Origin: Oscillospiraceae bacterium
Lineage (GTDB): Bacteria > Bacillota > Clostridia > Oscillospirales > Oscillospiraceae
Length of the DNA: 57,249 nt
NCBI GenBank assembly: GCA_017512485.1
Contig: JAFWGE010000032.1
Span: 100,721-157,969, forward strand
Direction: 5' to 3'
In this document: positions 1-9,871 of the stretch, in pieces
Layout: each line of letters starts with the position of its first letter
Numbering within the stretch: the stretch's first letter is position 1
Notes under the pieces: model-generated
The model's input: only the letters and a program-made list of their open reading frames with translations
The model's database searches: none
Told to the model about the DNA's origin: nothing
Made by a program: the position numbers and the translations under genes

Positions 1-113
1 TCTGACAGCTTCCCGTACGGCTCTTCAAGTGCCTCCACGGCACTCACCATGCCGCGAAGCTTTTTAAGCTCTCTTTCACTGTGCGTGCCAAAAAGCTTGG
101 AAGCGATACCCAT
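1..113 (-). CDS. secA: Protein translocase subunit SecA, N-terminal fragment cut by the window edge
   Basis: Only the first 37 codons are inside the window. The protein begins MGIASKLFGTHSEREL and continues KKLRGMVSAVEALEEPYGKLS, which is the characteristic start of SecA, the cytoplasmic ATPase motor that pushes preproteins through SecYEG. An ATG at 113 is preceded by AGGAGG at 126-121 with 7 bases between, which fixes the start. The motor domains lie beyond the edge, so nothing can be said about them. It follows the PMT gene on the same strand after a 121-base gap that carries possible promoter elements (TTGACC at 209-204 and a TATAAT at 194-189, but not well spaced with each other). Confidence 0.9.
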   Translation of the reverse strand, partial: MGIASKLFGTHSERELKKLRGMVSAVEALEEPYGKLS

Positions 114-234
114 GCGGTATCCTCCTTTCGAATCGGTCCTTGCCCGGTACGGTACGTCTTCTTCGTGCCGCCGGTGTGTTGAATTATTATTATATCATGC
201 CCGGGTCAATAAAAAAAGCTGCAAAGTCTTATAT

Positions 235-2064
235 TCAATAGAACGGCCAGCCGGGCAGCCACGTGAGATAGCTGCCGCAGAAATCTCTGGACACGGCAGT
301 ACCTGAAAGTACGGGATAAAAAAGTACGAACAGCCCCCCCTGAAGGGCTGTGAACACTGCCGCCGTGATCATTCCGCTGCGCGGTCTCCATTCGTCCATT
401 TCCCTGAACGTGCAGCTCACCGCCAGCACCAGGAACACGACCGCCGGAAAGTAATGATACGCGAACGTCAGCCTGCTTATAAGCAGCCACGGCGCGAACT
501 GTGAAAGGAAGCCCACCACCACAAAAACCGAGCGGGGCTGTTTCCTTTTTATTATCGAAAACACCATTGCCGCCAGCGCCCCCAGCCCGGCCCAGCACAC
601 CAGAGGGCTGACCCACGCGCCGAACGAGGATTTTGTTCCGTCGTCATAGTATTTCAGCCAGTAGAGGATAGGCCTAGCGTCGACCAGCCATTGCCACCAT
701 GACGAGGAGTACGGATGCTCCGCCACCAGGTCGCTGTGGTAGGTGAACATGAATTTCTGGTTTTTCCATACAAGTTTATAAAAATCGCCGGAGGCAAACA
801 GCCTGATCCCGCTGCCAAGGCCGCTGCATGAGGCAAATGGGATGTATGACGCGAGATATATCGCAGCCGGCAGAACGACAAAAAAGCCTGCCCCGCACAG
901 AATGGTCACCGCGTAGTGCGCAAACGCCCTTTCCCGGGGGACATCCTTCCTCCTGAGTATCAGATCAAGCATGAAAAAGACCGCGAGGCCCGCCCCGGCA
1001 TATATCACGGTCCATTTGCTGGCGGCTCCCAGCCCGAACGCCAGCCCCGACAGAAACAGGGCCCATATCCTTGCCCCTGTCTCGCTGCTTTTCTCCCTGG
1101 TCATCCATATAAAGAAGAAAAGATAGGCCGGTATTATGAAGAATACGGCGTATACGTCGATGGTGGATATCCTTGTCTGGACAAAATGCATGAAATCCAG
1201 CGCGAATATCGCCGAACCGCAGACCGAGATGAAGGAACTCCCCGTCAGGCACTTTATCAGCATGTAGAACGGTATTAGCATCAGCACGCCGAAAAGCGTA
1301 CCCGTAAAGCGCCATCCGAAGGGGTTTTCGCCAAAAAGCTTCATCCCCTGAAGGATCAGTATCTTTCCCAGCGGAGGGTGCGAGACCTCATATACCGGCA
1401 GGCTGTCTCTGAACTCTATAGCGGTCCTGGCATGGTATATCTCATCAAAGTACGCGCTGTTCAGATAATCTTCCGCCTCCGGTACGGTCCACTGTTCGTC
1501 GTCCAGCGGGCAGCTGCCCGCGGTGCGGCAAAGGCTCCCGTCCGCGTCATAGAACGCCATCTCCCCCATCCGCGCGCTGTCGTTGGTGCGCAGCCTGAAA
1601 TACCTTGCGGTCACCGGCTCCTCAAGCTTCAGCTCATGCCACTTCAGTACCTGGACATAGCCCTGGTCTATGGTGCAGACAAAACTCCACAGGTCCAGGT
1701 CCTCCGAGGCTTCAAGGGTGTATTGTCCCGTGCCGACCTCGCTGTAGTACATTATACGGCTGACAGCCCTGTCCTCATCCATCGAAATAACGCATGGGCC
1801 CGTCTCCGCGCTGAAGAACGTCTGGGGGCCGTATGCGTTTCCCAGCCCCCAGAAAGCGACCAGGGAATAACACGCCGCTATTGCCGCGGCCCATATCCAG
1901 TCGTACCACTCCGGCCGTCCGCACCTTCCCGCAAAGGAAAACGGCGCTTCGTCACCGCTGTTTCGGTGCGAGGAGAGCGACCCCACAGCCCCGAAGCAGA
2001 CACAGCAGTATAAAAAAATAAAGGTCAGCAAAGCTGCCGGAAGTATCCAGACATATCCTGACAT
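235..2064 (-). CDS. PMT-family (GT39) membrane glycosyltransferase with an inserted discoidin-like domain
   Basis: A 609-residue multi-pass membrane protein resembling dolichyl-phosphate-mannose-protein mannosyltransferases, which move a sugar from a polyprenyl-phosphate carrier to proteins or envelope polymers on the outer face of the membrane. Visible signs are two N-terminal hydrophobic segments, the acidic motif YFDEIYHARTAIEF around residue 205, SHPPLGK just after it (the family's HPPLGK signature), about eight further hydrophobic helices, and an aromatic YSSSWWQW stretch. Between the second helix and the DE motif (about residues 85-190) sits a soluble segment with ARYFRLRTND and GEMAFYDADG, resembling an F5/8 type C (discoidin) beta-sandwich. 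It lies downstream of dnaJ behind a strong hairpin, so it is probably transcribed mostly apart from the heat-shock genes. The real substrate cannot be deduced. Confidence 0.8.
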   Translation of the reverse strand: MSGYVWILPAALLTFIFLYCCVCFGAVGSLSSHRNSGDEAPFSFAGRCGRPEWYDWIWAAAIAACYSLVAFWGLGNAYGPQTFFSAETGPCVISMDEDRAVSRIMYYSEVGTGQYTLEASEDLDLWSFVCTIDQGYVQVLKWHELKLEEPVTARYFRLRTNDSARMGEMAFYDADGSLCRTAGSCPLDDEQWTVPEAEDYLNSAYFDEIYHARTAIEFRDSLPVYEVSHPPLGKILILQGMKLFGENPFGWRFTGTLFGVLMLIPFYMLIKCLTGSSFISVCGSAIFALDFMHFVQTRISTIDVYAVFFIIPAYLFFFIWMTREKSSETGARIWALFLSGLAFGLGAASKWTVIYAGAGLAVFFMLDLILRRKDVPRERAFAHYAVTILCGAGFFVVLPAAIYLASYIPFASCSGLGSGIRLFASGDFYKLVWKNQKFMFTYHSDLVAEHPYSSSWWQWLVDARPILYWLKYYDDGTKSSFGAWVSPLVCWAGLGALAAMVFSIIKRKQPRSVFVVVGFLSQFAPWLLISRLTFAYHYFPAVVFLVLAVSCTFREMDEWRPRSGMITAAVFTALQGGLFVLFYPVLSGTAVSRDFCGSYLTWLPGWPFY

Positions 2065-2083
2065 GGTTGTCCTCTTTACACAA

Positions 2084-2116
2084 CGCTCCTGCCCTGCGCC
2101 AGGCAGGGCAGGAGCG
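2084..2116 (-). terminator. 14-bp hairpin between dnaJ and the PMT gene
   Basis: Perfect inverted repeat, 2084-2097 pairing with 2103-2116, with a five-base loop. It starts 5 bases after the dnaJ stop codon. The tail on the minus strand (TTGTGTAAAG) is only mildly U-rich, so it may be a leaky terminator or a processing/stability hairpin at the end of the heat-shock operon. Confidence 0.6.
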
Positions 2117-2121
2117 AATTG

Positions 2122-3255
2122 TTATTTTTTGCTCTTTCTTCCCCGTTTGTGTCCGCCTTCGCCTGCGGAACTTCCTCCGAAAGAGTCCTCAAATTCTTTG
2201 AGAAGTTCCTTCTGTCTTGCCGTAAGGTTCCTGGGGACGTCGACGAACACCGTAACGTACTGGTCTCCGCGGACTTTGGAATTGATCGACGGGATGCCCT
2301 TTCCCTTTAATCTGAACACTGTACCGGTCTGGGTACCCGCGGGCATTGTATATTTTACCCTGCCATCCAGCGTGGGAACCTCTATCTCCGCCCCCAGAGC
2401 GGCCTGGGCAAAACTTACAGGCATCTCCAGAAGCACGCTCGTCCCCTGTCTCTCAAACAGTGAATGGGGTCTCACCGCAACGGTAAGGATAAGTTCTCCC
2501 GCCGGGCCCCCGTTCATCCCGCTGTTTCCCTGCCGACGCAGCGATATGGCCTGGCCGTCGTCTATGCCGGCGGGGATGCTCACCTTTATGGTGCGCTGCT
2601 TCCTCTGGACGCCGGAGCCCCTGCATGCACGGCACGGTTCACGGATGATCTTTCCCCTTCCTCCGCACTTTGAACACCTCGTAGTGGAGGAAAAAGCGCC
2701 CATTGCCGTCTGCCTGACCGTCCGGACCGTACCCGTTCCGTGACAGTCAGGGCAGATCTCTGCAGCCGTACCCTTTTCGCATCCGCTGCCCGAACACTCG
2801 TCACAGGCCTCTATCCGGTTGATTTTTATCTCTTTTTCGCAGCCGAAGGCGGCTTCTTCAAAATCCACCGTTATCGACGCCCTGATATTTTCTCCCTGGC
2901 GGGGAGCGTTCTGGTCGCGGGTCTGACCGCCTCCAAAGAAGGTGTCGAATATGCTGCCAAGGTCAAAATCCATTCCTCCAAAGCCGAAGCCGCCGAATCC
3001 GGCGTCGGTCCCGGCTCCGTAACTCGGATCCACCCCGGCAAACCCGAAGCGGTCGTATCGCTCTTTCTTCTCTGAATCGGAGAGGATCTCATATGCCTCG
3101 TTGGCTTCCTTGAAGCGCCTTTCGGCGTCTTTATCCCCAGGATGCAGATCAGGGTGGCACTCTTTGGCAACTTTCCTGTATGCTTTTTTTATCTCGTCCT
3201 CTGTCGCGCCCTTGTTTATACCGAGGACCTCATAATAATCTCTTTTATCAGCCAT
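2122..3255 (-). CDS. dnaJ: Chaperone protein DnaJ (Hsp40)
   Basis: Co-chaperone that delivers unfolded substrates to DnaK and stimulates its ATPase. The J domain is intact at the N terminus ([13 protein letters not shown] motif in [10 protein letters not shown]), followed by a Gly/Phe-rich region ([13 protein letters not shown]), a zinc-binding cysteine-rich domain with four CxxCxGxG-type repeats ([33 protein letters not shown]) and the C-terminal substrate-binding domains. Total about 377 residues, normal for the family. The ATG at 3255 gives the canonical [12 protein letters not shown] start; a GTG two codons upstream (3261) sits at better spacing from GAGGTG (3277-3272) and could be used instead. 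Last gene of the hrcA-grpE-dnaK-dnaJ order. Confidence 0.95.
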   Translation of the reverse strand: MADKRDYYEVLGINKGATEDEIKKAYRKVAKECHPDLHPGDKDAERRFKEANEAYEILSDSEKKERYDRFGFAGVDPSYGAGTDAGFGGFGFGGMDFDLGSIFDTFFGGGQTRDQNAPRQGENIRASITVDFEEAAFGCEKEIKINRIEACDECSGSGCEKGTAAEICPDCHGTGTVRTVRQTAMGAFSSTTRCSKCGGRGKIIREPCRACRGSGVQRKQRTIKVSIPAGIDDGQAISLRRQGNSGMNGGPAGELILTVAVRPHSLFERQGTSVLLEMPVSFAQAALGAEIEVPTLDGRVKYTMPAGTQTGTVFRLKGKGIPSINSKVRGDQYVTVFVDVPRNLTARQKELLKEFEDSFGGSSAGEGGHKRGRKSKK

Positions 3256-3276
3256 AAGCACTCACGCCCCACACCT

Positions 3277-3302
3277 CAAGCCGCCCGATCAAAGGCGGCT
3301 TG
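3277..3302 (-). other. Hairpin between dnaK and dnaJ
   Basis: Nine-base perfect stem, 3277-3285 with 3294-3302, and an eight-base loop. Read on the minus strand it ends directly at the GAGGTG that serves as the dnaJ ribosome binding site. Such hairpins in Gram-positive dnaK operons can act as mRNA processing or differential-expression points; that role is inferred here. Confidence 0.5.
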
Positions 3303-3343
3303 AAGCAATAATATATTATGTATGCGGCTGTGTAACTCTATTG

Positions 3344-5185
3344 TCATTTATCGTCGTCTACTACTTTGTAGTCGGCGTCGTAGTATTCCTGACCGTCGCT
3401 GCCCTGCTGCGGCTGCGGGTCTGAATATCCTCCGGCCGCCTGCCCTGCCTGGGGATTCTGCTGGTATATCTTCTCGGACACGGCATAAAAAGCTTTTGTG
3501 AGCTCCTCTGTGGTGGTCTTCATGCGCTCGGTATCGTTGCTCTGGATGGCGTCCTTCACGGCAGAAATGGCCTTTTCGATGGACTCTTTATCGGAGGCAT
3601 CCAGTTTGTCGCCCATCTCGCTGAGGGTCTTTTCGCTCTGATAGACCATCTGGTCGGCGTTGTTCCTGATATCGGCCTCTTCCTTGCGTTTTGAATCCTC
3701 CGCAGCGTACTGTTCGGCCTCGCGCACTGCCCTGTCTATGTCCTCCTTGCTGAGGTTGGAGGACGCGGTGATGGTTATATGCTGTTCCTTGCCGGTACCC
3801 AGGTCCTTGGCGGATACGTTCACGATGCCGTTGGCGTCTATATCGAAAGTGACCTCAATCTGGGGCACTCCGCGGCGCGCCGGGGCAATGCCGTCCAGAT
3901 GGAAACGGCCGAGGGATTTGTTGTACGCCGCCATCTCGCGCTCGCCCTGCAGGACGTTCACCTCCACGGAGGTCTGATTGTCTGCCGCGGTGGAGAACAC
4001 CTGGCTCTTTTTCGCGGGGATCGTCGTGTTCCTCTCTATGAGTTTTGTGAACACGCCGCCCAGCGTCTCGATACCCAGTGACAGCGGCGTGACGTCCAGG
4101 AGCAGGATTCCCGTTACGTCTCCGCCCAGAACGCCCGCCTGGATGGCAGCGCCGATGGCGACGCACTCGTCGGGGTTAATGCCCCTGAAGGGATCGCTGC
4201 CCGTAAGGGACTTGACTGCGTCGAGGACCGCGGGGATACGGCTGGAGCCGCCAACCATGAGTACCTTGGAAAGCTGACTGGGAGAGAGGCCGGAATCGCT
4301 GAGGGCCTGACGTACGGGACCCATGGTCTTTTCCACCAGATGGGCGGTGAGTTCGTTGAACTTCGCCCTGGTAAGGGTCATATCAAGATGCTTGGGACCC
4401 GTGGCGTCCGCCGTGATATAAGGCAGGTTGATGTTCGTGGAGGTTACTCCGGAGAGCTCTATCTTGGCTTTTTCCGCCGCCTCTTTCAGGCGCTGCATGG
4501 CGACCTTGTCTGAGCTGAGGTCGATGCCGTTCTCTTTCCGGAAGGTGCTCACCATGTAATCCATTATGCAGTTGTCGAAATCGTCGCCGCCCAGACGGTT
4601 GTTGCCTGCGGTGGCAAGCACTTCTATGACGCCGTCGCCTATCTCAAGCACAGACACATCGAAAGTACCGCCGCCCAGATCGTAAACCATTATCTTCTGA
4701 TCGTTCTCTTTGTCGAGACCGTAGGCAAGGGCGGCCGCGGTGGGCTCGTTAATTATACGAAGTACCTCAAGGCCAGCGATCCTGCCCGCGTCCTTTGTCG
4801 CCTGCCTCTGGCTGTCCGTAAAATATGCCGGTACGGTGATAACTGCCTGGGTAACCGTCTCGCCGATATACGCCTCCGCGTCAGCCTTCAGCTTCTGCAG
4901 GACCATGGCGGAGATCTCCTGCGGAGTATACTTCTTGCCGTCGATATCCACTTTGTAATCGGACCCCATCTCACGCTTGATGGAAGAGACCGTGCGGTCC
5001 GGGTTCGTTATGGCCTGGCGTTTGGCCACCTGGCCCACCATGCGCTCTCCGCTCTTGAGGAATGCCACAACGGACGGGGTCGTCCGGCTGCCCTCGGCGT
5101 TGGCTATGACTACAGGCTCTCCGCCTTCCATAAGTGCTACGCAGGAGTTTGTTGTTCCCAGATCTATACCAATTATTTTAGACAT
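3344..5185 (-). CDS. dnaK: Chaperone protein DnaK (Hsp70)
   Basis: ATP-driven cytoplasmic Hsp70 that binds and releases exposed hydrophobic segments of proteins. 613 residues, the usual Gram-positive length. The actin-like ATPase domain begins [14 protein letters not shown] and contains the signatures [15 protein letters not shown] and [12 protein letters not shown]; the interdomain linker [11 protein letters not shown] is followed by the peptide-binding domain, and the C-terminal lid ends in a Gln/Gly-rich tail and the acidic KVVDDDK. ATG start at 5185 has AGGAGG nine bases upstream. It sits 52 bases after grpE, whose product is its nucleotide exchange factor, and before dnaJ. Control is by HrcA/CIRCE upstream of hrcA. 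Confidence 0.98.
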   Translation of the reverse strand: MSKIIGIDLGTTNSCVALMEGGEPVVIANAEGSRTTPSVVAFLKSGERMVGQVAKRQAITNPDRTVSSIKREMGSDYKVDIDGKKYTPQEISAMVLQKLKADAEAYIGETVTQAVITVPAYFTDSQRQATKDAGRIAGLEVLRIINEPTAAALAYGLDKENDQKIMVYDLGGGTFDVSVLEIGDGVIEVLATAGNNRLGGDDFDNCIMDYMVSTFRKENGIDLSSDKVAMQRLKEAAEKAKIELSGVTSTNINLPYITADATGPKHLDMTLTRAKFNELTAHLVEKTMGPVRQALSDSGLSPSQLSKVLMVGGSSRIPAVLDAVKSLTGSDPFRGINPDECVAIGAAIQAGVLGGDVTGILLLDVTPLSLGIETLGGVFTKLIERNTTIPAKKSQVFSTAADNQTSVEVNVLQGEREMAAYNKSLGRFHLDGIAPARRGVPQIEVTFDIDANGIVNVSAKDLGTGKEQHITITASSNLSKEDIDRAVREAEQYAAEDSKRKEEADIRNNADQMVYQSEKTLSEMGDKLDASDKESIEKAISAVKDAIQSNDTERMKTTTEELTKAFYAVSEKIYQQNPQAGQAAGGYSDPQPQQGSDGQEYYDADYKVVDDDK

Positions 5186-5237
5186 GATTAATATCCTCCT
5201 TAAAGATGATGAAAATCTATATATAAACTGAAATCCG

Positions 5238-5885
5238 TCAGTTGGCTACCTTGACCATTGCGAACCTGATGATCCTGTCTTTTAATTTGAATCCTTTCTG
5301 AAGCACCTCGGAGACGGTGTTCTCGCCGAATTCCTCGTTCTCCTCGTGCATGACCCCGTTGTGGAGGTTGGGATCAAAAGGCTGTCCCAGGGCTTCTATC
5401 TCTTCCACTCCCAGTTTTTTGAGTATCTCTTCAAACTGGGTCATGGTCATCTCGACCCCTTTTCGGAACGCCTCGTCCGAACAGCTGTGCTTCAGCGCCC
5501 TCTCAAGGTTGTCATATACGGGAAGAAGCGCGAGGATCGTCTCGATCTTTACGTCGGTATAAACGGCCTCCTTCTCTTTTGTGCTCCTTTTCCTGAAATT
5601 GTCGAAATCCGCCCGCAGTCTAAGATACTGATCCTGGTTCTCATCGAGCTTTTTCTTCTGTTCCGCGGCGGTTTGGTAAAGCTTTTTGACCTCCTCCATC
5701 TCCTCCAGGGTGATGCAGACGGTCTGTGCACCTTCGCCGGCTGCCTCCTGTCCTTCATCCGGGGCGGGCTGCTCTCCCTCCTCCGTAACGGGTGAGTCGG
5801 CTTTTATGTCCGTATCCGTTTCTATGTCCTTTTTCTTGTCTTTTTCCTTATCCATTTTTTTCTCCGGGTTTTTGTTCTTTGCCAT
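5238..5885 (-). CDS. grpE: Nucleotide exchange factor GrpE
   Basis: GrpE dimers release ADP from DnaK and so reset its substrate cycle. The 215-residue protein has a long, highly charged low-complexity N terminus (Lys, Asp and Glu rich, residues 1-60), a predicted coiled coil ([20 protein letters not shown] onward) and the conserved beta-domain ending with the family pattern around [11 protein letters not shown] and [20 protein letters not shown]. Start ATG at 5885 follows an AGGAA. It lies between hrcA and dnaK, the usual order in Firmicutes. Confidence 0.95.
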   Translation of the reverse strand: MAKNKNPEKKMDKEKDKKKDIETDTDIKADSPVTEEGEQPAPDEGQEAAGEGAQTVCITLEEMEEVKKLYQTAAEQKKKLDENQDQYLRLRADFDNFRKRSTKEKEAVYTDVKIETILALLPVYDNLERALKHSCSDEAFRKGVEMTMTQFEEILKKLGVEEIEALGQPFDPNLHNGVMHEENEEFGENTVSEVLQKGFKLKDRIIRFAMVKVAN

Positions 5886-5920
5886 AGTCCGACCGTTCCT
5901 TTCGATTTATAAATCGGACG

Positions 5921-6967
5921 TCAGGGTTCAAACGGAGGCAGTGCCTCCCCCTGCAGCATCCTTTTCAGGCCTTGGGCGATATAGGACAAGCGGGCTGCCA
6001 CTTTTGCGTAATCCATACGCGTAGGCCCCACTACCCCCAAAACACCTTTCTGACCTTCGCCGATGTCATAGCTGACTACTATTACGCTGGAATCTCTGAG
6101 TTCCTTCTCGACATTCTCCGGACCGATAATAATATTGACGTTGTCCCGCTCATCGGGTTCCGGCAGTTTTCCGGAATTCTCCTCCGTAAGGAAATCCATA
6201 AGTGCCCTGGCTTTGTTGACATCCTGGTATTCCGGATAATTCAGGATGTTGGATGTCCCTGTAAGGTAAAACCCCCTGTCTGTCTGGGCATCGAGGACCT
6301 GCCTGGCAAACTCCAGGACTATCGCGATCAGGGCTCCGGCTCCCCCGGCGGCCGCGGCGCAGCGTTCCACCGCCTCTTCGGAAAAATCCTTTGCCGGCAG
6401 ATCTGTAAAATACCTGTTCAGCAGGACCGCGAGCCCCCTTATTCCTTCGGGGTGCTGGGGGAACGGCAGCCTGACAAGCCGGTTTTTGACAACGTCCGTA
6501 TTTGTCATTATAACGATTATAAACGAATACGCGTCCACCGGGATAAGTTCGAACCGTTTTACCGTGGGAACCGCCTTGGTGGAGGAACTCATGGTGTACA
6601 CGGGAAATTGGGTCATCTGTGAGAGCATCCTGCCGGCCTTTGTGATCATATTGCCCAGTTCGGCCATTTTTTCCTGAAAAGCCAGCCGCACTCTCTCCGC
6701 CTCCTCAACGGAGAGTCGATATGCGTTCATAAGTTCATTGACGTAAAATCTGTAGCCCTGGGCGGTCGGGACTCTTCCGGCAGAGGTGTGCGGGTGCTCA
6801 AGGTATCCCATGATCTCAAGCTCCGCCATCTCGTTGCGCAGGGTCGCCGATGAAACATGGAAATCCGGCATCTGGACCAACGTTTTTGATCCCACCGGCT
6901 CCGCCGTCTTGATATACAGCTCGATAACGGCCCTTAAGATGCTTCGTTTTCGTTCGGACATATCCAT
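5921..6967 (-). CDS. hrcA: Heat-inducible transcription repressor HrcA
   Basis: Repressor of class I heat-shock genes; it binds the CIRCE operator and is kept folded by GroE. 348 residues, family-typical. The N-terminal winged helix includes SERKRSILRAVIELYIKTAEPVGSKTL and the recognition segment SSATLRNEMAELE, followed by YLEHPHTSAGRVPTAQGYRFYV, the most conserved part of the family, and a GAF-like C-terminal domain ending in the DYAKVAARLSYIAQGL helix. ATG at 6967 has AGGTGAG in register; a second ATG at 6961 is also possible. A perfect CIRCE lies 25 bases upstream of the start, so the operon is autoregulated. Confidence 0.97.
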   Translation of the reverse strand: MDMSERKRSILRAVIELYIKTAEPVGSKTLVQMPDFHVSSATLRNEMAELEIMGYLEHPHTSAGRVPTAQGYRFYVNELMNAYRLSVEEAERVRLAFQEKMAELGNMITKAGRMLSQMTQFPVYTMSSSTKAVPTVKRFELIPVDAYSFIIVIMTNTDVVKNRLVRLPFPQHPEGIRGLAVLLNRYFTDLPAKDFSEEAVERCAAAAGGAGALIAIVLEFARQVLDAQTDRGFYLTGTSNILNYPEYQDVNKARALMDFLTEENSGKLPEPDERDNVNIIIGPENVEKELRDSSVIVVSYDIGEGQKGVLGVVGPTRMDYAKVAARLSYIAQGLKRMLQGEALPPFEP

Positions 6968-6992
6968 ACTCTCACCTGCTTCTCGTCCGAAC

Positions 6993-7019
6993 TTAGCACT
7001 CTTTGTTCTTGAGTGCTAA
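6993..7019 (-). promoter_or_regulatory. CIRCE operator of the hrcA operon
   Basis: Perfect match to the CIRCE consensus: TTAGCACTC (6993-7001), nine-base spacer, GAGTGCTAA (7011-7019). It lies between the promoter and the hrcA start, at the expected transcription start, so HrcA bound here would block the whole hrcA-grpE-dnaK-dnaJ operon. Confidence 0.98.
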
Positions 7020-7029
7020 TCACAGGCAT

Positions 7030-7058
7030 AATGTACCACTGTCAAAAAGGATTGTCAA
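7030..7058 (-). promoter_or_regulatory. Sigma-A promoter of the heat-shock operon
   Basis: Read on the minus strand: TTGACA at 7058-7053, a 17-base spacer, TACATT at 7035-7030. The CIRCE element begins 10 bases after the -10 box. A second TTGACA (7045-7040) lies inside the spacer and is not well placed for a -10. Confidence 0.85.
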
Positions 7059-7183
7059 TACATTTACCACAAATCTTTTTGACATTTTTGTTAATAATCC
7101 TCCCTTCGCGGGGTGGGCTCCGAACGTCCTCCTTTAATAAAATCCGGCGCCTGACCTGCCTCAGTGAGCCGCCGGACGAACAA

Positions 7184-7229
7184 AGCGGCCGCGCCGTTTT
7201 CGGTCTCCCGAAATAACGGCGCGGCCGCT
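7184..7229 (-). terminator. Terminator after the lipase-like hydrolase gene
   Basis: Perfect 15-bp GC-rich stem, 7184-7198 with 7215-7229, around a 16-base loop. On the minus strand it is followed by TTTGTTCG. It separates the glycolytic run from the hrcA promoter. Confidence 0.75.
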
Positions 7230-7268
7230 GTACTCCCCGGGTTTTATCCCCGCCGGTCAGTCATCCGA

Positions 7269-8231
7269 TCACTGTTCACCATGGTCGGAACGCGCAGCTT
7301 CGTTGCCTATACGGCTCTCCAGCCACTCCAGTATGTCCTCCATGACGTCCTCTTTCTGGAGTTCGTTCAGGATCTCATGCCTTGCGTTCTCATAAAGGAT
7401 ATACGTGATATCCTCGAAATGCTCCCGCGTTAGTATTCCGTGGAGCCTGACGACCTCTTTGCCGTACCCGCCCACCGGATCCATGGAGCCTGAGACGAGC
7501 AGGATAGGGGTCCTTCTGTTCATCTTCCGGATATTCCTGATATCCGTGACATACCGTATCTGCGCTATGAGGTCCCTGTACATCGAATTTGTCGCGTTAA
7601 ACCCGCAGAACGGGTCTTCGATATACCGATCCACCACCGCGTCGTCCCTCGTAAGCCAATCAAAGGACGTGCGCCCCTGGAACTTTTTGTTGTAGCTGCC
7701 AAATATCAGATTCCCCAGCTTTTGGCTGTGCCCCCTCGGACCCTGGGCGCGTATCTCGGCGTCACACAGGATGGCGCCCGCCCCGGAGAGGAACCTCGAG
7801 GCGTTGCCGGTTCCGCTCAGGACGTATCCCTTTACGTCTGCGTGGGGATTCATGATCGCAAAGCATCTGGCCAGAAAAGACCCCATGCTGTGGCCGAATA
7901 CAAACAGGGGGATGTCCGGATGCAGGTGCCATTGGGTCTCCAGGAAAGATTTGATGTCTTCAACAACAAATTTCCATCCGTCCTGGTCCGCAAAATATCC
8001 CAGGTCCTCCGGAGGAAAAGCGGATCTGCCGTGCCCCAGATGGTCGTTTGCCGCCATCAGGATATTGTTTTTCGTCAGGAATTCCGCAAACCCTTCATAT
8101 CTGTCGATATGCTCCTCTATACCGTGAGCCAGGTATACTATCGCCTTTGGCTCTTTGTCGGGCCTCCACTCTTTTGCCCGTATCGAATGCTTCCCGTCCG
8201 AGGAAGGAAAATAGAATTCATGAGTCGTCAT
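7269..8231 (-). CDS. Alpha/beta hydrolase, monoacylglycerol lipase / lysophospholipase-like
   Basis: A 320-residue serine hydrolase of the Hydrolase_4 type. The oxyanion region YLAHGIEEHIDRYE lies near residue 36, DHLGHGRS near residue 63, and the nucleophile elbow GHSMGS near residue 113. Likely remaining triad members are the Asp in LLVSGSMDPVGG and the His in YENARHEILNE, the expected order for this family. It probably hydrolyses ester bonds of glycerolipids or other small esters in the cytoplasm; the substrate is not evident. It follows gpmI by 45 bases with its own GGAG and is closed by a strong terminator. Confidence 0.8.
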   Translation of the reverse strand: MTTHEFYFPSSDGKHSIRAKEWRPDKEPKAIVYLAHGIEEHIDRYEGFAEFLTKNNILMAANDHLGHGRSAFPPEDLGYFADQDGWKFVVEDIKSFLETQWHLHPDIPLFVFGHSMGSFLARCFAIMNPHADVKGYVLSGTGNASRFLSGAGAILCDAEIRAQGPRGHSQKLGNLIFGSYNKKFQGRTSFDWLTRDDAVVDRYIEDPFCGFNATNSMYRDLIAQIRYVTDIRNIRKMNRRTPILLVSGSMDPVGGYGKEVVRLHGILTREHFEDITYILYENARHEILNELQKEDVMEDILEWLESRIGNEAARSDHGEQ

Positions 8232-8276
8232 TTGCTTCTCCGCTCCGTATCTTCAGTTTGGTCCATGAACATCATA

Positions 8277-9854
8277 TTATGCCAGCATGCTTTTTTCCCA
8301 CTGCGGGGGGACGGGCAGCCCCATCAGCTCCGTCAGTGTTGCGGCAATATTTGCCAGGCCGTAATCTCCGGGCACCAGATCGTGGCGCTCTGCCCCATCC
8401 CAAACAATAAAAGGCACCCTGTTCAGGGAATGGGACGTCTTGGGAGTGACTGTGCCGTCCTTTGCCACGCTGAGCATATCGTCGGCGTTCCCGTGGTCGG
8501 CCGTGACAGCCATGATGTATCCGGCTTTCCGTGCGGCTTCCAGGATCTGGCCGAGTCCTTCGTCCACGGCTTCCAGCCCTTCCACCGTTGCCGGAAAGTT
8601 CCCGGTATGGCCGACCATATCCCCGTTGGGAAAATTGCATCTGATAAAACGGTACCTGCCGCTCTCCACCGCCTCCGTAACCGCGAGGGCGATCTGCGCG
8701 CTTTTCATTCGCGGGGCGGTATCGAAACTTACATTGTCAGACGGTATTTCTACAAACGTCTCCAGTTCTTCGTTCTGCCGGCCGCTCCGGTTCCCGTTCC
8801 AGAAATAGGTCACGTGGCCGAATTTTTGTGTCTCCGACACCGCGAATTGAGCTGCACCCACCGAGTTCAGGAACTGGGTCATCGTATTCTCTATCTGAGG
8901 GGGCTCCAGCAAATACTTTCGGGGCACGTGCGTGTCACTGTCGTATTCCAGCATTCCCGCAAACATGCGCGGGAATGCGTCTCCCCTGTCAAATTTATCG
9001 AACTCCCTCTCGTCGAAAGCCCGGCTCAGTTCCATAGCCCTGTCGCCCCTGAAATTGAAAAGGATGACGCTGTCATCGCTGCCCATGGCTCCGACAGGAA
9101 CTCCGTCTTCTCCTATAACGAACGGTTCCAGGTCCTGGTCTATTACCCCGGGTGTCTCTTCCCGGTACGCTTTCACCGCGGCCCGGGCGGACGGGAACAT
9201 CCTCCCCTCACCCCTGACGTGGACGTTCCAGCCCCGCTCCACCATGGCCCAGTCGGCTTCGTATCTGTCCATGGTGATCTTCATCCTTCCTCCGCCGGAG
9301 GCTATCTTCCCGTCCATACCGGCGTCCCTGCACTCCGCGAGAGTCTGTTCAAGATCGTCGATATATCCGAGAGCGGACGTGGGGGGAACGTCCCGTCCGT
9401 CCAGCAGGATATGGACCCTCGCACGCTTTATGCCCTCCTTCACACACTGCAGAAGCATCGCTTTCAGGTGCTCTGTGTTGGAATGCACGTTCCCATCCGA
9501 CAGAAGGCCGATAAAATGCATGGTGCTGTTTTTTTCCAGGCAGTTGCCGACCAGCTCCCGCCACGTTGACCCGCTCCACATACGGGACGTGGCTATGCTC
9601 TCGTTAACCAGTTTGGCGCCCTGGTTGTATACCTGTCCGCAGCCCATGGTATTGTGTCCGACCTCGCTGTTGCCTATATCCCCGTCCGAGGGGAGCCCCA
9701 CCGCCGTGCCGTGGGCTTTCAGGAAAACATGCGGGCACGTCTCCAGCAGGCCCTTCAGCACGGGCATATCAGCTTTTGCGACGGCGTCCCCGGGGCCGCC
9801 GTCTCCGCGGCCGACCCCATCCATTATAACGAGTACTACAGATCTCTGCGCCAT
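8277..9854 (-). CDS. gpmI: 2,3-bisphosphoglycerate-independent phosphoglycerate mutase
   Basis: Interconverts 3- and 2-phosphoglycerate in glycolysis using two metal ions and a phosphoserine intermediate. 525 residues. Signatures are the metal-binding LVIMDGVG at the N terminus, the catalytic serine in GNSEVGHNTMG, the substrate-binding DGRDVPPTSALGYIDDLE, RYEADWAMVERGW, and the second metal cluster VTADHGNADDM followed by KTSHSLNRVPF. I chose ATG 9854 because GGAG lies just upstream and the conserved core begins right after; an in-frame TTG at 9875 overlaps the tpiA stop but has no better site. Part of the pgk-tpiA-gpmI block. Confidence 0.93.
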   Translation of the reverse strand: MAQRSVVLVIMDGVGRGDGGPGDAVAKADMPVLKGLLETCPHVFLKAHGTAVGLPSDGDIGNSEVGHNTMGCGQVYNQGAKLVNESIATSRMWSGSTWRELVGNCLEKNSTMHFIGLLSDGNVHSNTEHLKAMLLQCVKEGIKRARVHILLDGRDVPPTSALGYIDDLEQTLAECRDAGMDGKIASGGGRMKITMDRYEADWAMVERGWNVHVRGEGRMFPSARAAVKAYREETPGVIDQDLEPFVIGEDGVPVGAMGSDDSVILFNFRGDRAMELSRAFDEREFDKFDRGDAFPRMFAGMLEYDSDTHVPRKYLLEPPQIENTMTQFLNSVGAAQFAVSETQKFGHVTYFWNGNRSGRQNEELETFVEIPSDNVSFDTAPRMKSAQIALAVTEAVESGRYRFIRCNFPNGDMVGHTGNFPATVEGLEAVDEGLGQILEAARKAGYIMAVTADHGNADDMLSVAKDGTVTPKTSHSLNRVPFIVWDGAERHDLVPGDYGLANIAATLTELMGLPVPPQWEKSMLA

Positions 9855-9871
9855 TTCCGTCTCCAATTCCG

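Noticed and set aside
7722..9569. Long plus-strand open frame opposite gpmI (615 codons)
   Set aside because: It is antisense to a clear enzyme gene and its translation has no recognisable domain; a by-product of GC-rich codon use.
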